From: Lycorma delicatula
Lineage: Eukaryota > Arthropoda > Insecta > Hemiptera > Fulgoridae
NCBI RefSeq assembly: GCF_047948215.1
Contig: NC_134460.1
Coordinates: forward strand, 13,575,501 to 13,639,500
Length of the DNA stretch: 64,000 bases
Direction: 5' to 3'
Shown: piece after piece, positions 22,917-47,599 of the stretch
How the letters are laid out: each line of letters begins with the position of its first letter
Numbering within the stretch: the stretch's first letter is position 1
The notes under the pieces: generated by a model
What the model was told of the DNA's origin: nothing
What the model saw: the letters and a program-made list of their open reading frames with translations, nothing else
Database searches by the model: none
Program-made: the position numbers and the translations under genes

Positions 22917-24540
22917 CATCTCACAGTCATCAGCCAGGCCTCGGTCGGGATGCCACCGATGCAATTCCTCAGTAGACATTTGCATCTGTAAAATACAAAT
23001 CAAATACGCGGAAGCGCGAACCCCGCGCCTAGTTCAGATTTGATAGCACCGTTCGTGACTATGAATGCATAGAAAACGAACGAGTTTAAAGTTAATTCAG
23101 TGCTATACTCATAGCAATCAAAATTATGTCTTACGCAACATAGAAATTTAGACCTACACCCAAATAAGTCGACCAATTTAGGTCACCTAACAAGGGGAAC
23201 GTACCTCATTCCGGTCCGCGCAGGAGTCGGGGACAAACCTCGCACCCTCATCCGTTCCCATCATGATGTCTCGCGTGGCATTACCAAGTGGCGATCAGAA
23301 CCGCCACCGGGGGAGGGAAGCCCCGGTCGCATGGGTTACCATACCCCGGTGGTGCGGCCACTCCCACCAGCGAGAGTCCCAAATCGAATCACAAATAATA
23401 CCAATATAACCGTGGCACGATGCCATGGGGCCTACCTCAAACCAATCCAATGCTTAAGTCGGATCCCTAGCCACCTGGGATCCTACCAAAATCGAGTACC
23501 TCGATTAATCTCCCTCTGCAGACCTACACACCGCAAGGGCGCGAAGAAAACCAGCCACTGTAGACCACTCCTCGCGGATCATCGAGTTAATACGGAGATC
23601 CAGAAAGGATCACTTCAGTAAGGGACTTGAGGATTCTCTCAAGTTCCCTAACAGCTCGTGAACGTACGAACTCATATCGGTAACAGACTTAGAGGACGTG
23701 ATCCACTGTATCATCAGTCCCACAATCCGCGCATTGACTCGAATCCATCAAACGAAACCCAGCCAAATTCGCCCGAAAGGCACCAGGCCCGCAGAGAAAC
23801 TGTGTGATAAACCGATTGGGGGAGACCCATCCAATTGCACCAAAATCAGACACTATAGGAAATAACAATACGTGTAGCGACCTGTGGGGGATTCGTACCA
23901 CCTGATCTGCCCAGATGCAAGGCCTCAGTCTTCAATCTCCTGCTTTCGTTCTGACGTCAAGAGGTTATTTACCTTAGAAATGTAGCGTTCCTTACGCTCA
24001 TTAGCCAAGATATCTATTGGTTTGACTCCGACTATAACACAGAGTCTCTCCCGCGAGACTGTTATATAATAACCAGGAAGAGGAGTCGCAGGGCCCGCAG
24101 CAAAATGTCCGCGCAATACCTAACAGCCATACGGTGAGCCCAGTCAGGCGCAGCATACAGCACAATCGCTGACACCTTTGTAAAGGACACAAAGGTGTCC
24201 TTTATTCCATAAAAAAGGTTTTTTATTCTATAAAAAGCATCAGCGGCCTGTTTTGCTACATACTGTAGATGTTCCTTGAACCGAAAATTCTCGTCAAGGA
24301 TAACACCCAAGTATTTTTAAGCCGTAACGCACCGAATGGGGATACCAGCCATCTGAACCCGGATTCGTCGGAAAGCAGCAAATCGGCCCTTAAGCAACTT
24401 CATTGTGGTTTTCTCTAAGCTGAAAATCATCTTATGTTGGAGACGCCACAGTCGAAGTTTCTCACAAGCATGAGCAGCTCGGAACTCTATCTCGTTACGC
24501 GAATCCCCCTCAATCAGTAGTCGTCAGCTTAAGCGACGAC
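22917..24540 (-). pseudogene. R1-like LINE: C-terminal RT part of ORF2 and long 3' UTR
   Basis: On the minus strand, broken frames read KLRLWRLQHKMIFSLEKTTM and then KKYLGVILDENFRFKEHL, followed by VLYAAPDWAHRM (about 24140), the R1/LOA-type post-RT motif. The C-terminal Cys-His region follows: FLCGPGAFRANLAGFRLMDS leading to CADCGTDDTVDHVL (about 23710). Below about 23650 comes a GC-rich region without frames, probably the 3' UTR. The copy is 5' truncated at about 24540 and carries a hairpin with local duplication at 24171-24203. It faces the ORF1 fragments on either side. Confidence 0.7.
24171..24199. repeat. Perfect hairpin, 11-bp arms, 7-bp loop, inside LINE
   Basis: GACACCTTTGT, loop AAAGGAC, then ACAAAGGTGTC. 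Next to it a segment like TTTATTCCATAAAAAAGG is imperfectly duplicated in tandem, and both changes disturb the LINE frame. Confidence 0.85.
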
Positions 24541-24551
24541 ACGACAACCAC

Positions 24552-25390
24552 ATGGCAATGGATTCTGATGACAGTGCTGACTTGGCCCAGGCGTTAGTTG
24601 GCACATTTGAGAAAGTACGAGTTAACAGTGGTGGTAACATAGGACCACTGCAGACGAAACTGCATGGTCAAGACACGGCCATTTATGTGCGCAAAATATT
24701 GAGATGCGAGTGGAGGAGAGTTGGGAGCAGGTACACCACCTCATCGCATCGGAGGGTAGGCTCCCTCCTGCATGGAGTGGTGATGAGCACGCACCGTAGA
24801 CGCAAAAGACGGAGACTATCATGATTAAGGCAGGCTCGGCATGCGAACCTGCTCAAGACAAGTCAGGTCGGAGGTGGTGGTTCCTACAGTTACTGAAATC
24901 TAACCATTAGGAAGACTGGGGTTAAAATGGAGATCAGAGTGAAAGAGGAAAAAGATACCTCTGGAGTCTTCGGATAGACTATTTCCACTGCTGTTAAGAA
25001 AGGCAGTGTCCTCATGAAAACTAGGACCGTTGCTCTCCGTATAAGAGACGTATGAAGCAGGATGTACTCCCTGAAGAGATTATACAGCGACTCTCTGCGG
25101 CCTCTGGGAAGGAATTGCCGGGCGACCTGAATGTCATGATTAGACCGGGCTCTGGAGAGACGGATGGCAATATGTCGCCTTCCGGCGTCATGTACTGCTT
25201 CCATAGTGCAGAAGGGCAGAATACGGTTTGGTATGGTAGCCTGCAAGGTGGGTCTTTTTGATCTCTCGCAATGATACTTTCGTTGTCTAGAGATGGTGCA
25301 CCTCGCCAGAAATTGCAGGAGCGAGAATCGAGTGAGCACCTGCTTCAACTGTGGCGGGGCAGGACACATCGTGCAGTTGATTGATGGCTC
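24552..25390 (+). pseudogene. R1-like LINE ORF1 with degenerate CCHC knuckles
   Basis: A frame from 24552 (MAMDSDDSADLAQALVGTFE) soon shifts. Further frames give IMIKAGSACEPAQDKSGRR, ALRIRDV and finally RCLEMVHLARNCRSENRVST followed by CFNCGGAGHI (25270-25375). This is the tandem CCHC pattern of an LINE gag, with the first Cys of knuckle 1 and the last Cys of knuckle 2 lost or shifted. Many breaks. It runs into a minus-strand LINE end at about 25390. Confidence 0.6.
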
Positions 25391-25745
25391 AGCCGCGAGC
25401 CTGTCCGAACCGGCACCCTCCGACGTCTCCTTCCCTTACGAGAATCCTCTGCAGCATGTATTTTCGCCATTACCTTCCTAGTGAAATCTTCCACAGCCTC
25501 CATCTTCCAATAGGATCCATTGCGTTTCATTTGGAGTGAACATACGGTCATGACCCAGCATGTTTAACATTTCCAAGCGATCCTGCGTGAAACGCGGGCA
25601 CCAGAAATATACGTGCTCTGGGATCTCTTCTTCCTCGCACTCTGAGCAAATGTTTGAGTGGTCCAAGTTAAACCTATAGAGATATGATCAATAGCTGCCA
25701 TGGCCCGCCAGGAACTGCATAATACTGTATATCAGGAAGCCTTCT
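25391..25745 (-). pseudogene. R1-like LINE ORF2 C-terminus
   Basis: The minus strand reads LAGHGSY and SYLYRF, then LDHSNICSECEEEEIPEHVY and FWCPRFTQDR, then EDFTRKVMAKIHAAEDSRKG. This is the C-terminal Cys-rich finger region (C..C...E...H..F.CPRF) of R1-type polymerases. It differs from the copy at 23.7 kb, so two families or subfamilies are mixed here. Confidence 0.7.
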
Positions 25746-25879
25746 GATACCCCTTCTCATTTCATTCTTATTTCATTCTCATTCTTCTGATAAACCTTCT
25801 CACACCCCCTTCAAATCATCAATGAGGCAATGTGTCCACCGACCCTTCACGCTCTGCTGATGAGCTTACTGCGGCTAGA

Positions 25880-26162
25880 TTCAGAATGGACTGATAGAAC
25901 GTATCTTGATAGGGGAATGCGACAGGGTTCCAGAGGGTTGGTCCTTGGATTGACCCTCTGGAACCTGGCATACGACGGCGTGTTTCTGGTTGCCTGCTGC
26001 TAAAAGAATGCCTACTTTGACACTTATGCTTGAGATTAAGAAGATTGCTACGAGACTAAGATCCGCCTCAACATCTCTTATCGTCCTCTTGATGTTCTTA
26101 TCCATATTTCTCTTAAGCTCTTTAGCCAGCATGAAGTGTGGATAACAGGCGTAACAATACAT
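25880..26162. pseudogene. Chimeric R1-like scrap: RT piece (+) joined to ORF1 piece (-)
   Basis: On the plus strand, RGMRQGSRGLVLGLTLWNLA and YDGV (about 25912-25984) match the RT motif GCPQGS.LGP.LWN. Directly after it, the minus strand (about 26130-26060) reads KELKRNMDKNIKRTIRDVEA, the ORF1 helix also seen at 22.6 kb. Pieces of two ORFs in opposite orientation within 280 bp mean rearrangement rather than simple truncation. Confidence 0.6.
25926..25965. repeat. Perfect hairpin, 13-bp arms, 14-bp loop, inside RT motif
   Basis: GGTTCCAGAGGGT, a 14-bp loop, then ACCCTCTGGAACC. Against the RT consensus QGS.LGP, two or three residues (RG and a neighbour) look inserted, and they are what extends the left arm. 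Confidence 0.85.
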
Positions 26163-26261
26163 AGGTATTTTTTTGCTGCAGCTTTGTCATGTAATAGATT
26201 CAAGGAAATTGTGATCTTTTTGAGATTTGTCAATAAAACTCATGACAAATGATGAGACCAG

Positions 26262-27090
26262 AATAAAATAGCTGCATAAGGAAAATTTGGAATATGTTTT
26301 TCAAGTATTGCATAAGGTATTTCAATCATATTATCAAATTACAATTTATGAAAAAATTGGTTTGTTTTCAAGACCTTTCACACAATATATAAAGTCAAGG
26401 CCTGGAAGATATGGAATAAAAATTTCAGCTGCAGCTGATGTCAAGAGATGTCCTATCACAGCAACCTACGCAGGAAAATCTCTTGCTGGTCAAGCTGAAT
26501 AAAACCAAGGCTTTCATGTTGTTTAAGACCTTGTAAAACAATTCCATGGTAGTTAGAGAGGTATTACAACAAATAATTTTTTCAAAACCGTACAACTGGC
26601 TAATTATTATTTATTGACATAACTTGTCTTACTCTGCAAAAATAAGCCAGATACACCACTGTTTTTACTTTCTCAACCCATAGAAACATCGATGTTTGCA
26701 TTCATGAAAGATATAGCCATGGTGTCATATATTCCCAAAAATAAGATGATGGTACACCTATTATCAAGCCAACATGATGATGATAAAGTTTCGTCAGAAC
26801 ATCAAAATAAACCATTTATGATCTTGGACTGTAATACAACAAAGGGAGGTGTAGACAATGCTGATAAACTCGTAAGAGAATATTCTTGCACTAGAAGAAC
26901 ATTTGTTGGCCTTACAGACTTTTTATGAACATTGTAGATATAGCTGCATGCTGTATTGTAATCACATGCATGCTGTTTATAGAAGAAAAGATCAGGATTG
27001 GAAGAAAAAATTCTTCTCATTGCTCTATATTAAAATTAGGAAATGAACTTAAATGTAGAAATATGGAAACTTGCGTAAAATATAAAAACC
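26262..27090 (+). pseudogene. piggyBac-like transposase, C-terminal half, broken
   Basis: piggyBac transposases excise and insert DNA at TTAA. In order, the frames read FTQYIKSRPGRYGIKISAAA, TATYAGKSL, GITTNNFFKTVQLANYYL, MVSYIPKNKMMVHLLSSQHD, NKPFMILDCNTTKGGVDNAD and REYSCTRRTFVGLTDFL. The TKGGVDNAD block holds the last conserved catalytic-domain Asp. Stops, frameshifts and the missing N-terminal half make it dead. I could not fix the terminal repeats or a TTAA duplication. Confidence 0.85.
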
Positions 27091-28223
27091 ATTATGTGCT
27101 AAAATACAAGCACTAAAATATTGTAGAATAATAGATGGATGTAAGGAAAGTGTTTCTTAGAACTGTAACATAGGACAAAACAAGAAACGTTTTTACATAC
27201 AAACAGTTTTGAAAATTATTTACTTTAAACAAATTTGATTTATGTCAATACAGGACAATGAGAATATTTTGTGTGTGGACAACAGAGAACATTTTAGTTT
27301 TTGCTTGCAAAATTATTCATTTTTGAAAATTGTATATTTTAATAACAATAAATGAGTTTATATATTACCAAATTATTAATTTTTTAAAAACCAGGTCCAT
27401 TAAAAATACCAAAATACATACATTTTAATGGGGTTCCTGTAGGAACCCATTTGGGTATTTACATTAATTCATTTAAGGATGGGTGTGTAAGGGTTAGTCT
27501 TTATTTTCATGATTGGAATCTAAAGGAGAGAAAAATTCAAGGATACATAAGCATATAATTTTAAGATAGATATAAACTTTTAAACAGAATAGGATATTTT
27601 TAAGTGTAGCCATTACCCAGACTGTGTCTTTATATCTAATATTGAGTATAGATATAAATTAACTCTATTGGTTTTGCCGATTGTTATGTTAACTAAACAA
27701 ATTGATAAAAATTCTACATTGTAATTTCACTTATGTAGGAAATTTTACATTAATGAAAGGTTTTCTTTAAGGCAAAGGTATTACTTCATTTGTGTACAGA
27801 ACTGTTTATCAAAGAGAATGGATGAATCCACAGGACTCTATTGTAAATCTATCTCATTTTTAAATTTTTTGTTATTGAGGAGGTGTTAGTGTTTTGTTGT
27901 TGGCTGATTAAATATTAATCTAATAGTTGAAGCCACTTTGTATCTTATAAACTATTTTATATTTTCTACATTATTTTTGAAAAAAGGGAATTCTGAAAGT
28001 TCTGAAGAACTTGTAATGGGAGTACAGCCTAAAATTGTTAATAAAATATGAGTAAGACTGTAAGATGCTACTAAACAAACCCAGGAATTAATTTACTAAT
28101 TCATTTTTTAGTTAATATTTTGATCTGTTTGATATTTGCTGAAAATTGATGTAAAACAATTCTTGATTTTGTATTTTGTTGTATTGATTCTTTATAATAT
28201 GTATATTTCTTTGTTTTTTCCAG
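27091..28223. other. AT-rich DNA just upstream of KIFBP exon 28224 (intronic)
   Basis: No gene. An imperfect hairpin (GGGTTCCT-GT-AGGAACCC) lies near 27431. The stretch ends in the splice acceptor TTTGTTTTTTCCAG before 28224, so at least its 3' part is intron. Confidence 0.65.
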
Positions 28224-41141
<12,918 letters not shown>

Positions 41142-41223
41142 GTATACCATACTTGTTTCCATATTAGTATTTTCATATCACTTCTTAAATTATTGTCTTA
41201 ATAATTTTTTTTAGTATAACTAA

Positions 41224-41229
41224 AATAAA
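41224..41229 (+). terminator. Poly(A) signal of KIFBP
   Basis: AATAAA about 85 bases after the KIFBP stop codon. Confidence 0.7.
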
Positions 41230-41235
41230 ATTATG

Positions 41236-42365
41236 TACTTCTATTATAATGAAAGTAAATGGGTGTTCAAAACTGTAATTATCTAAAATAATAATTTCTG
41301 TAATTTAATTTTTGAGAGTAGTCTTAAAACACAATTATCAACTAATTCTGGTACATTCTGCTGTGTTATTGTACTATAATATTTCTCGGTCTTTTGAATG
41401 TGATATATTGTTTATTTTAGTGATCAGATTGATCTGGTTATTTGTTAGAAGGTACCAAGTGTATTATTAAACTGATCACTTTATATCTTTGATATTGAGT
41501 CTTAAACTTAATCGCCTACTTCATAAATATTGTAAAAGAAGTCACAGCGATGTATTTTATCTCCCACAGCTGTTTTTCTGGTAACTTCCAAAATTTCAAA
41601 TAATTAATGAAGTTGTCTAAAATGTAAAACTAAAAATCTCTTTAATACTTATTGCTTTAATTTGAAAAATTTATCCATTTTGAGATGAATGGCTTTATCA
41701 AGCAGTAGCTTTTGCAGTTAAGAATGGTTATCATTAAAAATCTGTATGTTTATTTTTATAAGGTAAATAAGGAAATATCATTGTTAAATGTTCAATGCCT
41801 GCAAACAGATCAATGTAATCACTTCTTGGATAATTTGATAGTTATAAGTGAAACATATAATGTCAGTATTGGTGATGTACAGCAACTTTCACAGAAAAAA
41901 CTATTGGCATCTTATCTTTAAAGCAGCTCTCCACAAAGCAGTTAAAATGGTGTATTACCTAACAGCAGCAGAGAGAGAAAAAAACCACTGTAATGTAACA
42001 TTAACACCACATTTTTTTATTAAAATTATCTGAACAAACTGCAAATTTTTTTACTTAAATAATTCCTGACTGGAATAACTGTTACTTTTAAATTTACCAG
42101 CAATTATTAAGCCAGAGTTTCAAAATCATCCGTGAGAATTAGATTGAATAACATTAAAATGTTGGTGAAAGTTACTTTTCTGTACTTTTTTTTCAGTTTT
42201 ATGAAGACAAATTTCAGTAATGAAGTGAAATTGGGCAATTTTCAAAAAATTTTTTTTAGAATAAAATAAGATCATTCTCAATTTTTTTAGTCTTTATAAT
42301 AAGCAAGATAATTTAAAACACATCGATAAAAATAATGCTGCCACTAATTTTGTCATATTACTCAA
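41236..42365. other. Intergenic, no gene recognised
   Basis: AT-rich with short frames (41712-41921, 41848-42033) that match nothing I know. Confidence 0.55.
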
Positions 42366-44048
42366 AAATGCAGACTGGAAAAAGAAAGGTTTTTGAAAAA
42401 GGTTTGCAAGACAAATGAGGAGATTCAGAAAGATCTAGAAAGAGGAAAAACTGACAGGGCTTATTCGAGTAATAAGTCAGTGATGATAAAATTGAGAACA
42501 AAAACAAATACGGTTAGGAATAAAAATGGGGATCTTCTCGGATTTAGATGATGTAGGTGACAGTTGGAAAGAATATATTGAGGAGCTATATGAAGGAAAG
42601 GATATTTTTAACAGTAGGGAATGGAAAATGAAAATAGGGTGGATAAAGACATGATGGGACCACCTGTATCTAAGGAAGAATTTGTCAACGCCTTGAATAA
42701 CCTGAGTAATGGCAAAGCGACAGGCACAGATAACATCCCAGCAGAAATATTAAAATAATTAGGAGAGTCAACAAAGGAGTGTTTAGATAGGCTTATCAAA
42801 TGTTGCTACAAAGAGGGAACCATACCGCCGCTAGATTTTATAAATAGCAAAACTGTAATAATTCCTAAGAAGGGAAATGCAATGGATTGCACCAATTACA
42901 GAACAATCTCTTTGTTATCCCGCACTTCAAAGTTAATGCTAAACATTGTTAAAAGCCAAATAAAAGGAAAAATTGAGGCAAATTTGGGAGAAGACCAGTT
43001 CAGTTTCAGATCTGGGAAGGGAAGTAGAGAGGCTACTTTCCTTCGCTGAGAGTGTTATTAGAGAGAAGAGTTGGGGTTTATAGGAAGACCTTTTGACTTT
43101 TGTAGACTTAGAAAAAGTCTTTGACAAAGTGGATTGGGAATTGCTATTTTAAACGAGGGAAATAAAGTTCGACTGGAAGGATAGAAGATTAATTCTGAAT
43201 CTGTATAAAATGCAGAAAACGGAAATTGAAATCAGTGGCTTTAAGAAAAGAGGCCAAAGTAAGAGGCTAGTCAGGCAAGGTTGCCCACTGTCACCATTTC
43301 TGTTTAATTTGTTTATTGTAAAAGCTATTGTAAAAGGAATCAGAATTAATGGAAAATCCATACATATTATCTGCTTTGCAGATGATATTGTGTTACTGGC
43401 GGAATCAGCAAGAGAAATGGAGATTATATTAGAAACGCCATCTAAAGTACTAACAAAACTTTAACTGAAAATTAATAAGGAGAAGACAAAGATTGACTGT
43501 AGGAAAAACAAAGGAAGGTACAAAAGTTGATATTAAATTAGGTGGTACTATTGTAGAGAAGGTTGATAGGTTTTGTTATTTGGGTGAATATACTGACTGA
43601 TAATCATATTAGTATGCAAATAAGGAAAGTTCGCTAAAACTTATGTCTAGAGTGTTCTAAATTATGGGTGTGAAACATGGACACTTGGGAAAGCAGAAAG
43701 AAGAAGACTGGAAGCAATGGAAACATGGATTTGGAGGAGAATAATAAGAACAAGCTGGGTGGATAGGAAAAGAAATGATCAAGTGTTAGCAGAAGTGAGT
43801 GAGAAGAGGTCCTTGCTAAATGTTATACGAAGAAAAATAGCAAAATTGATAGGGCATACAATACAACAATGACCGGTTCTTGACGAATATAATTGAGGGC
43901 AAGATTTTGGGTAAGAAACCTAGAGGTAGACCGAAAGCAACCATCGTCAATAATGTTAAAGAAGAGATGGGCCTTGGTTCATATAATGACTTGAAGAGAG
44001 GCGGAGATGAAAGTGACCTGGCTAAATTGACAAGGCGTAGCCTTTAGT
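42366..44048 (+). pseudogene. LINE ORF2: reverse transcriptase and C-terminus, broken
   Basis: Frames read WKEYIEELYEGKD, then PPVSKEEFVNALNNLSNGKA and TGTDNIPAEIL, VIIPKKGNAMDCTNYRTISL, EDQFSFRSGKG, FVDLEKVFDKVDWELL, SKRLVRQGCPLSPFLFNLFI and ICFADDIVLLAES. The last is the catalytic YADD-type box with Phe first. After the thumb the C-terminal ILGKKPRGRPK segment and a short 3' end follow. This is the RT order of a CR1/L2/RTE-like endonuclease LINE. Many stops and frameshifts. The related 3' ends at 6.3 and 29.2 kb belong to the same broad type. The copy is 5' truncated; no endonuclease is seen. Confidence 0.85.
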
Positions 44049-46017
44049 GAATGATGATGAATTTAGTAATAAACATAATGACTGGTTTTTATGATGTAAT
44101 TTTTTTCCAAATCTGTCTACTTGTATTGTAATTTTATTTGTATTCTGTACTTGAAATTTTTAAATTATCAGTGTGATTGTCTATTATCTAAATTTAAAGC
44201 TAGGTTATAGTATTACGCTATCTCTTTGTAACATTTAATGTAGAAATCTTCAAAGCAAACCGTATGCTGATCCTTAACGCTCAAATGGTTTTTATTTTTC
44301 AGGATTTATATTGCAGAATTGTGTACCATCATTGGATTATTGTCGGTATTTTATTAAATTTTTAAATTAAACGTAATGGTCAAATGAAATATTTATTCAT
44401 ATTATCGCTAACCGTTAAAAAGTTTAAGGAAAATATTCATATGTTTGATTCATTCTTATTTATGTTAAAGAATGTGTTTTCAGAGGTACTTTCTTTTTCA
44501 TTTTTTTTTTTTAAAAGAATTGCATTTTCAAGTTACATGAATCGGTTAAAAAATGTTAAATAGCCATATTATGTAGCCATTTTATGTATAGCCATGTTAT
44601 GTTCTATAAACTTTGTAGAAAGTGACTTTCGGAAAAAATAACACTGTTGTTTAGCTTTTATTAAATCGATTCATATGGTCTTAAAAATGTTATATTCCTT
44701 ATGAAAGAACTGATGATATTGGTACTTTTGAAAAATGTTGAATATAAATAATAAAAATAAGTCATCAACATAAGAATATCTTGCCGGTGTGTGATAATAC
44801 TAAACTGTGAGTTGAATAAAATCAGATTATAAAGCAGTTTATGCTTATGCTCACGCTTATTTTAAAGCATATTATGTTACGTTCATAATAAATTACTCAA
44901 CAAATCATTATAAATTTTTGACGGTGACTTGAAACTAATGTATGGCACAATTAGAACTTAAAATCAATCATAAACTTGTCCACTACCTTAAGTGATCTTT
45001 ATTGGTGATAGAAAGAAATTATCTTTTTGTAACTTTGGTAATTTTTTATTTACATATGCATCAGTGTTGATATTTTCATATAAAACAGTTACAGTTCATA
45101 TAATAGACTGTAATTAATCTTTCAGTTTGTTCTGAGGCAGTATAATATTAAACAGGTAACATATAGTTAAATAATATCTCTATTTGACTGCAGTTAATAT
45201 TTACGTATAATTGTTTTTCTTTTGTACACTGATGTTTTAATAAGGATATAATGATGCTATGTACTTAGTAAGGATTATTATATTACAGTAGGTTATCTAT
45301 ATTTTACTTTTGAGTAAATATATATATTAGTTTGAGTATATTTGCAGATTGTAACCATTATGTTATCAATGTATAAATATTCTTAACTAAAAATATATTA
45401 TTTATAAATATTATGTATCGTTAAAATAACGTTTCTGTATGTAATTATGTTGTTACTGATAAAATTATTTAGGTTTAATTTTAGATACTAAATTTATTTT
45501 TTTATTTCGCTTATTTGATATTTTTTTTTAACTGTTTATTAATTTTTTAAGCCTGGATTTATAAAATTAGTGTATAGAGACTTTTCAAGCATGATTTAGA
45601 TGTAGATTTACCAGTGTTTCATTGATTGATTTATTTATAATTTTTTATTGTTTGTACAAAGAATTTTAACCGATATAAAAAAGTACTATTGTTATTACTT
45701 GATAATGTTTTTATAAAACCTTTTTTACTAATTCAAGAATTTTATAACCTTCATTTCAGGTAGGATTCAATTTAAATGGTGCATTATTATTAATTAATTA
45801 TGCACATTATATTCTTCTGCTATTATTCCTTCCTTACTTTGGCAGATTGAGCCATCCTGAAAATTTTGAGCAAAAAATACAAAGATGGTTACATCTATCT
45901 GTGTAGATTGATAATAAGTTTAAAACTGCTTGTATAGTTCCTATGTGTTTTCTGAGCACTTAAACAAATTATATTCTTAGTTATTTTTCCCACCTTCCAT
46001 CTAACTATCCAACTATG
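44049..46017. other. Intergenic AT-rich DNA
   Basis: No gene or element recognised. A short imperfect triplication of AGCCAT..TATGT lies near 44561-44600. Confidence 0.6.
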
Positions 46018-46420
46018 TATGAGGGGGTTCATTCAAAGTTTTCTCAGCCTGACAGAGAATTAACCTTGAAATTTGATATATTTTGATCTACATTCTAACT
46101 TTTTAATATCCTCATTATAATGCAGTCAGAAAAATAAACGATTGCCTCGGCTTTGATCTTATTATTTGAAGTGAATCTTATCCAGCGAGCCATTTCTTCA
46201 GATTTGGGAAGAAGTAATCTGGCGCATGTGGAAATACTTTAAAATGTAAGTCGTGGCATTTTGCAGCGCCTACCTGAGAAGGCATTATCTTTGGCCAGAT
46301 GTGGATGTTTAGCCTGAAGAGCACATTGCAATCGGTCCAGAAGTGAAGTATAATACTTCCTCATGATGGTTCGCCTTTTGTGAGCATTACATCACGAGAA
46401 TAAAAAAAAAAACCTAAACT
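46018..46420 (-). pseudogene. mariner transposase C-terminal half with one terminal repeat
   Basis: The minus strand reads KYYTSLLDRLQCALQAKHPH and LAKDNA, then DYFFPNLKKWLAG and YNEDIKKLECRS. In mariners these flank the HHDNAPAHT and SPDLAPSDYFLFPNLKKWL catalytic region; the part with the middle Asp is deleted. The outer end TATGAGGGGGTTCATTCAAA near 46018 looks like the terminal repeat. I found no opposite end. This family differs from those at 37.2 and 21.6 kb. Confidence 0.75.
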
Positions 46421-47239
46421 GTGACTTATTCTGTAATGTCATGAGTAAACAAGTATAGGCAATTTAACATGAGTCGTAGTTGTAGTGTCAAATCCATCTA
46501 TAAGAATAAGCATCTTATGTTAGATTATTAAAATTGAGGAATGAAACGGTTATTTATTCTTCACTGATTTATATACATTATTAAACATTACCATGCCATC
46601 TCCACTGATACACAGGTGATATTTAGCCGTAGAAGTAACACCTTCCTCTTCAACATTGGGTGTTGGCTATATAGTATATACAGTAGATGCTGCTTATTAG
46701 AATCACTGGGCAATTGAATAAGCCGGATTATTGAATCGTTTTTCTGAAACCAAATCAAAAAACAGGAATTTTGTATATCTTCGTGTAATAGAATCAAGAA
46801 TCTGTTTGTTATTATACAGAATGGATTATTTATGTTTATTGTACTACATTATTTTGTTTATGACATTATGTTTGATTTTACTATAGTATCCGTATAGATA
46901 ACAGTTGTGCCAGACTTCTGTCTGTGAAAGATGGCAGACTAAATAACATGCAGTACAACAGTACACTTCAGGGCATTCATCTTTCATTGTATTTCATCTG
47001 TCTACACTGTGTATACTGTATATATGATTTGATTTGAACGTTTATTTAAATCGTTTAGTTTTCTTTTTACATATGCTTCAGCTGTTAACTTCAATTGTTG
47101 TTACATTGCTACTGTTTCATTGTGATCATTTGTGATTTTGTCTGTTTATTTTAAATTTCAAAGCCATATAACATAAACTGTCAAGGATATAAATTTATGT
47201 GAAAACTTCCTAAATGTAGTCGGCAAGAGCTGCAATGAC
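46421..47239. other. Intergenic AT-rich DNA
   Basis: No gene recognised; short frames only. Confidence 0.55.
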
Positions 47240-47530
47240 ACTGGGACTTTCTTAGACTTCACTACAGTTGTCCTAAATGAGAATGTAAACAAAAGAGGAA
47301 ACATGATTGTAGTAAGAATGAAAATGTTGAACGTGCTTTATTAATGTGGTAAAACTCTTATGATTTCAAGCCAAGATGGTTGGCTCTGTTGTCGGAAAGA
47401 GAGAAACAATATTGTTTACAAGAAATTATTCGGTGAAAAATGGATGCTGATCAACCTGCTGCAGACTGGAGTAACAACTACATTCCTGAGATTTTAAAAA
47501 ACTTCAAACTTGATTATATCTGCAATTGCG
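47240..47530 (+). pseudogene. Tigger/pogo-like transposase fragment
   Basis: The plus strand, with two stops, reads KRKHDCSKNENVERALLMW, FKPRWLALLSEREKQYCLQE and MDADQPAADWSNNYIPEILK followed by NFKLDYICNC. This fits the CENP-B-type helix-turn-helix end (VE.AL..W) and the stretch leading to the first catalytic Asp (ADW....P.IL..F...DI.N.DETGL). The sequence turns into a fold-back at 47530, just where DETGL should come. Moderate confidence because the match is short. Confidence 0.5.
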
Positions 47531-47597
47531 AAAATCCAGGAAGTGGTTTGAAATACAATCCTAGTTCATCGCATTTCAAACCACTTCCTGGATTTTC
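47530..47597. repeat. Perfect hairpin, 25-bp arms, 18-bp loop, at a LINE 5' junction
   Basis: The left arm starts GAAAATCCAGGAAGTGGTTT (25 bp) and the right arm is its exact reverse complement, ending CACTTCCTGGATTTTC. LINE sequence begins within about 10 bases after the right arm. Confidence 0.92.
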
Positions 47598-47599
47598 AT

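Noticed and set aside
27420..27500. piggyBac right terminal repeat near the hairpin GGGTTCCT/AGGAACCC
   Set aside because: No TTAA-flanked match to an opposite end could be found.
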